A DNA stretch of 64,000 nt from Ophioderma brevispina (Eukaryota > Echinodermata > Ophiuroidea > Amphilepidida > Ophiodermatidae), in assembly GCA_023653785.1 (NCBI GenBank), contig JAMKCH010035290.1:16087-80086 (forward strand). Direction: 5' to 3'. The position numbers were made by a program, and so were the translations under genes. Of the stretch, positions 60,109-64,000 are shown one piece after another; within the stretch, counting starts at the first letter, position 1; every line of letters begins with the position of its first letter. Under the pieces are notes generated by a model, which worked only from the letters and a program-made list of their open reading frames with translations, was not told where the DNA came from and searched no databases.

Positions 60109-61839
60109 TGGATGTTTTGAAACGTAACAAAGCAAACAAGTTCTACTGGCTAGCCGAAAAATATTCGCAAATTATGATTGTTGGAAGCACGATCGAACAA
60201 ACTAAGGGTGAAATAGTAACATACAGTTATAGCTGTGTGCAATTTAGGACACCGCGAAATTGTGTTGGAAATAAAAAGAGAAGAAATGTTTTATACAATG
60301 TAGTACAGTTGAAAAATGTGCCGGAAAAAGTGCAATAAATTTTCGTCTTCAATTTTGAACAGACAAAATCGCAAATCTCAAAGCCATTTTTGGAAACTCG
60401 GGCTTCAAAAATTATATACAACAATGCTACTATTGTGCTTAAACGTAAACCTTGTGCAACAGGAGCCTGCATTTTTTAAAGAGAAGTTCGGGATCAAAAT
60501 GTGATTGATGGCCGATTCTGCAGGCATTGTAAAGTGCACACGGGCAGCGCTATACGTGTTGATGTGGAACTGCCTGTCATCGGCTATTACTCCAGCTATC
60601 TTGATGATGATGGAATTGATAAACTGACTTCGAGGGCAGTATTGTACATATTCAAAAGGGGGAAATGAAACTCATCAAAAAGCCCAGTTTTGGCTACCGG
60701 GGTGGCTAGGAAGTCTCAATTGCCAATTACTTAGCCTCAACTTCAAGTAATTAAGCCTGTAGTTCTAGTCCTGTAGCTTGGAACTTCATGGTTTCTAGGC
60801 TATAGTAAGCCAATAGTGATACACCCAATATATAGGTGACAACAGGGACCAGGGTCCAATCCATGGCAGGGTCCAATCTTGAAGTCGTTGCAGGGAACTA
60901 TGTAACAGGACCCGTTATCACTGTCCGGGTGGCTGGGATTGCCCACAGTGGATAGGTGAAGTAAGAAGTGAATCTGGTGTTGGAGGTTGCCAGTTCCCCT
61001 AGGTCACTAAACGGCCACATCCGCATACAGGGATTATAATTATTGAACAGAAGTTTAGGTGGAGGCAACTAGCTATAGGTTAGATAGTATCACTGTGTAT
61101 AATAACCTAACATTAGGGACCTGATGTACTAGTCTAGTCCTTTAGAATTAGGTGCTAGTGTAAAACGCGGATGGAAGCGAAAGAGCGCGTGATAACAAGA
61201 TTAAGTGCATGCGCATGTTTATTTTGTTGAGGTTGCCCAATTCAGCCTCAACAGACACGTTTATTCCGGGGTTGAGGCTGCCAATTTAACTATAGCGTTT
61301 GCGCTTTCGCGTTTTAAAGAGGAGACGTCGAGGCGGAATGCTACTAGTATTAGGTTATAGCAGCAGCGCATACTAGGCTCACACCCAGGGGTAATGTACT
61401 AGCTCGGCTGGTGCATGTGTTTCTATAGTTAAATGGCGGGAGAGGTGGCGCTGAACCGTCGGCAGGGTATTAGATCGATCGAGCGGCCCCGGTTTCGGCC
61501 CCGCACGAGTCGGGTTTTTTGGTCATACTCAAATAGTGTCCTATAAGGTCGGAAATTGCCTAATTGCACAGCAGTGTGATATGGAATTTCTCCTCCCTCC
61601 TCGCTCCCACCCCTTGCGTAAAATGTGCAGGTGTATGCAATGGGTGGTCCGGCGGCCCTCATGGTGGAGAGTCATGTAAAGCTGTTGGTTCCCGGTGTAT
61701 CAGGGGAGTCATTCCTGGAACAGTAAAAAGTTGAGACCTCATCGAAATAGTAGGGGGGGACCATCCCGGTCTGTTACCTGCACTCATCACTCATCACATA
61801 GGTAACCAGGGTCCCTTCCAACAAGTACTAGTCCAACGT

Positions 61840-61925
61840 GGAAGGGTAGGCCGAAATCCAGCATGGAAACATGTTGAGGTTTCGTCCAACAGTGGACAGA
61901 CACAAAGGCTGATGATGATGAATCA
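61840..61925 (+). mobile_element. Possible LINE 3' tail
   Basis: TCCAACAGTGGACAGACAC followed by AAAGGCTGATGATGATGAAT resembles the 3' end of RTE-type LINEs, which finish near a CAGTGGACAG motif and a short TGATGATG tail. No coding part was recognised upstream, so this would be a 5'-truncated insertion. Confidence 0.4.
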
Positions 61926-62099
61926 ACCAAATCGGCATTTCTTGGTATGGCATCACTTTAGTCAAAGCCGTAATTTTTAAAGCTTCGACCACTGGATATC
62001 ACACTTGTCGAGACGGTGCGACTCGAGAGGATCAATAAACTACATGGCATCATCAGTGCATACTCCGGGTTAATGTCCCACCCCAGAGGCTGGGAAAAA

Positions 62100-62245
62100 T
62101 TGCCTAGTCATAATGGTTTGCTAGTCACTTCATTAATCATTAAAAAAAAGTTCGCTAGTCATAAATTAAACAGGGGTTCGCTAGTCATTGAAAAAGGTTT
62201 CGCTAGTCAAAAATTGAAAAGGGTTGCTAATCATAAATTTTAAAT
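62100..62245. repeat. Degenerate tandem repeat of about 27 bp
   Basis: GTTCGCTAGTCATAAATTAA and close variants recur about five times, with units separated by A-rich stretches of varied length. No gene is associated with it. Confidence 0.55.
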
Positions 62246-62821
62246 TTAACCTAAATCCATGTTTTTTCTGTTAGTTCGCACAGTCCAAGTAGGACACCCT
62301 TTCAGTGTGGGTTGGACGGAGCAGAAAGGAAATCGCCGGTAAGGAGAGAAGGATGGCCCTCATATAATCATATAGTTATATTTCACCATTCAAGTTTGAG
62401 TTGGTGTTTTACAACTACTTTAAACTTTACGCAAGTGTTTCTATCCCAAAACAAAATAATTTGTATCAAGAGAATAAAAATGACAAAAGTTTGAGGAAAG
62501 TTCCAGGGGAATGCTCTCTGACAAGCAAAGTTAGAGTTTCCTCCATTTCAATGAAGATTTATTACTTAAATTGAAGAAACAGAAGATGTTGCATAGCTGT
62601 GGCCCTTTTTATAGAGCTGTAGTGACGTATATACATGCCTTTTGTCCTTATAAGCTACAAAGAGGCTACACGAGGCAGCCCTTAATACAAACCCAAATAC
62701 CATTAGCTTATGCTACTGAGATTTGGATATATAACTGTCTTCACACAAAGCAGACTCTGGAATACCCCACAATGGCCCATGACCGCGCGTCTATATTTAT
62801 ATCATGAGCAAGGCTAGCTAG

Positions 62822-63010
62822 CGCTATGAGCTAATAAATCACAATTCCCATGGCACAATTCAATAGCTCTTAATTCACCATGTTATTGAAAATACATCAC
62901 CTTGTATTTTAGTATGATTTATGATACCCAGGATTATGCAAGGTCATGTCGTTCACATGTGCCCATTAAAGGGGCTTCGAACTGAGCCCTTGGTTAGATT
63001 AGCATACCTT
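62822..63010. repeat. Dispersed repeat C, copy 5
   Basis: It starts GCTATGAGCTAATAAATCAC, contains TGATTTATGATACCCAGG and ends GATTAGCATACCTTAA. It is closest to the 43.8 kb copy. The partial fourth copy lies at 44648-44730. Confidence 0.55.
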
Positions 63011-63116
63011 AACCACATAGTGATGTGGAATGGTAGTAGGTAATATGTTGTGTGTTTATGGCAATTCCATTAGTGTTCAGGCCCCCCAGAAAACAAAATG
63101 CAAAAATGAGGTCTTT

Positions 63117-63206
63117 CCTCCCCAAGAACCAGAATGCCACTCATATATATATGCTTAATAATATAACGCACATCCTGCAAAGCGGCATCGTGGTTCTTGG
63201 GGGGGA
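63117..63206. repeat. Short inverted repeat
   Basis: CTCCCCAAGAACCAGAATGCC is mirrored by GGCATCGTGGTTCTTGGGG across a 45 bp AT-rich centre. It is a probable remnant of a small element. Confidence 0.5.
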
Positions 63207-64000
63207 AAAGGTTCAATTTTGAAATTTCAGTTACCCATTGAAGCCGTATTATAATTTTACATAAACGTCTTTTAGGGAATTTATGTAAAGTGAGGTTTTT
63301 AAAACTGGGCAAAAGTTAAAATTTGGACATGTCCTTTAAGAATGCGGAATGTTTCAAAGTTCATCTGCTTTCATGAAACTACAGAGGGCGTCCCCCATTC
63401 CTTATCCGGCGAGTTCCTTTGGGGTTTCCAGCACTGCCTTTAAATTATTATCAGAATTCCGATTTGATACAAAAACCCCTTCTTTTATGATGAATACACA
63501 ATTTTAGCATTAACATTCCACATGCGCTTAATAACAATACATACATGTACAACAACTGCACAAATTTGAAAATGCCGCCCGCATTCTTAAAAAGTGTTGT
63601 TATTGCTTTGAGGAATTTTGTTAATTTGCTGCTGGGAAATGTGCATGTGTCACTTTAAGGGACAATCCATGCTATTTTGTTGATAATTTGCTGTAACCAT
63701 GCTGCTTTCAAGTGCTAGAGTAAGCAGAACATATAAATATATGGATTTTAATGAAAAAGGTTGAAATTTTGGTTTTAAAAGTTTCACTTTTGCCATTGCC
63801 CCAAATATGGCAAAACAGCCAACATTTGGGAAAGGTTCCACTTTTGCAAGTCTACACCTCCAGACAGAAAATTCTAGCTGTGGCCTTGTGAAAAATGGGG
63901 GGAACCCCAAAAGTAACCTCTGGATTCTAAACTTCTTTTCAGTTGGACCGCTTCACTGGTTATGGTTGCATGGATAACCCAAAAATATACTAGTGGGCCA

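Larger units (their letters stand above)
60110..62820. other. No gene recognised upstream of the Penelope-like element's 3' flank
   Basis: Contains short frames only (up to 81 codons), the possible LINE tail at 61.84 kb and the 27 bp tandem repeat at 62.1 kb. The N-terminal exons of the receptor gene are not recognised here. Confidence 0.4.

Overview
The window is eukaryotic, AT-rich and animal-like. Coding sequence is split into short exons with GT/AG splice sites, the introns are packed with mobile-element debris, and the domains found (Calx-beta, EGF, calcium-binding EGF, SEA, one transmembrane helix) belong to metazoan cell-surface proteins. A marine invertebrate is a reasonable guess, but nothing here fixes the phylum.

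One gene dominates. It lies on the minus strand and runs from about 56.2 kb down to a stop codon at 9.3 kb; its 5' end is not visible and probably lies beyond 64 kb. I read 18 clean coding exons, about 1,000 codons. In transcript order they give half a Calx-beta domain, six complete Calx-beta domains (each made from a 102-111 nt N-half exon and a 216-249 nt C-half exon), an EGF domain, a calcium-binding EGF domain, a SEA domain over two exons with a GSIGV autocleavage-type site, then a transmembrane helix and a short tail of about 27 residues. Every junction from the Calx-beta array through the EGF exons is phase 1, so exons can be duplicated, lost or skipped without shifting the frame. Interleaved with the clean exons are decayed exons of the same kind (55.7, 50.7, 49.2 and 37.6 kb) carrying stops or indels. 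The likely product is a type I membrane adhesion or matrix-receptor protein with a calcium-dependent ectodomain that may be cleaved at the SEA domain.

The rest is mostly mobile DNA. A decayed Penelope-like retroelement (RT plus GIY-YIG) lies on the plus strand at 57.2-60.1 kb with a hammerhead-like motif upstream. A LINE reverse-transcriptase remnant lies on the minus strand at 2.4-3.8 kb. Three copies of a mariner-like non-autonomous element with long terminal inverted repeats and TA duplications lie at 8.3, 13.4 and 14.9 kb; the first begins about 85 bp past the receptor stop codon. TTAA-flanked elements, several foldback elements, unclassified dispersed repeats, a tRNA-like SINE head and several tandem arrays fill the introns.

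Region by region: 0-9.2 kb, mobile DNA downstream of the gene; 9.3-56.2 kb, receptor gene with repeat-filled introns; 57-60.1 kb, Penelope-like element; 60.1-64 kb, unassigned DNA with a LINE tail and a dispersed repeat.
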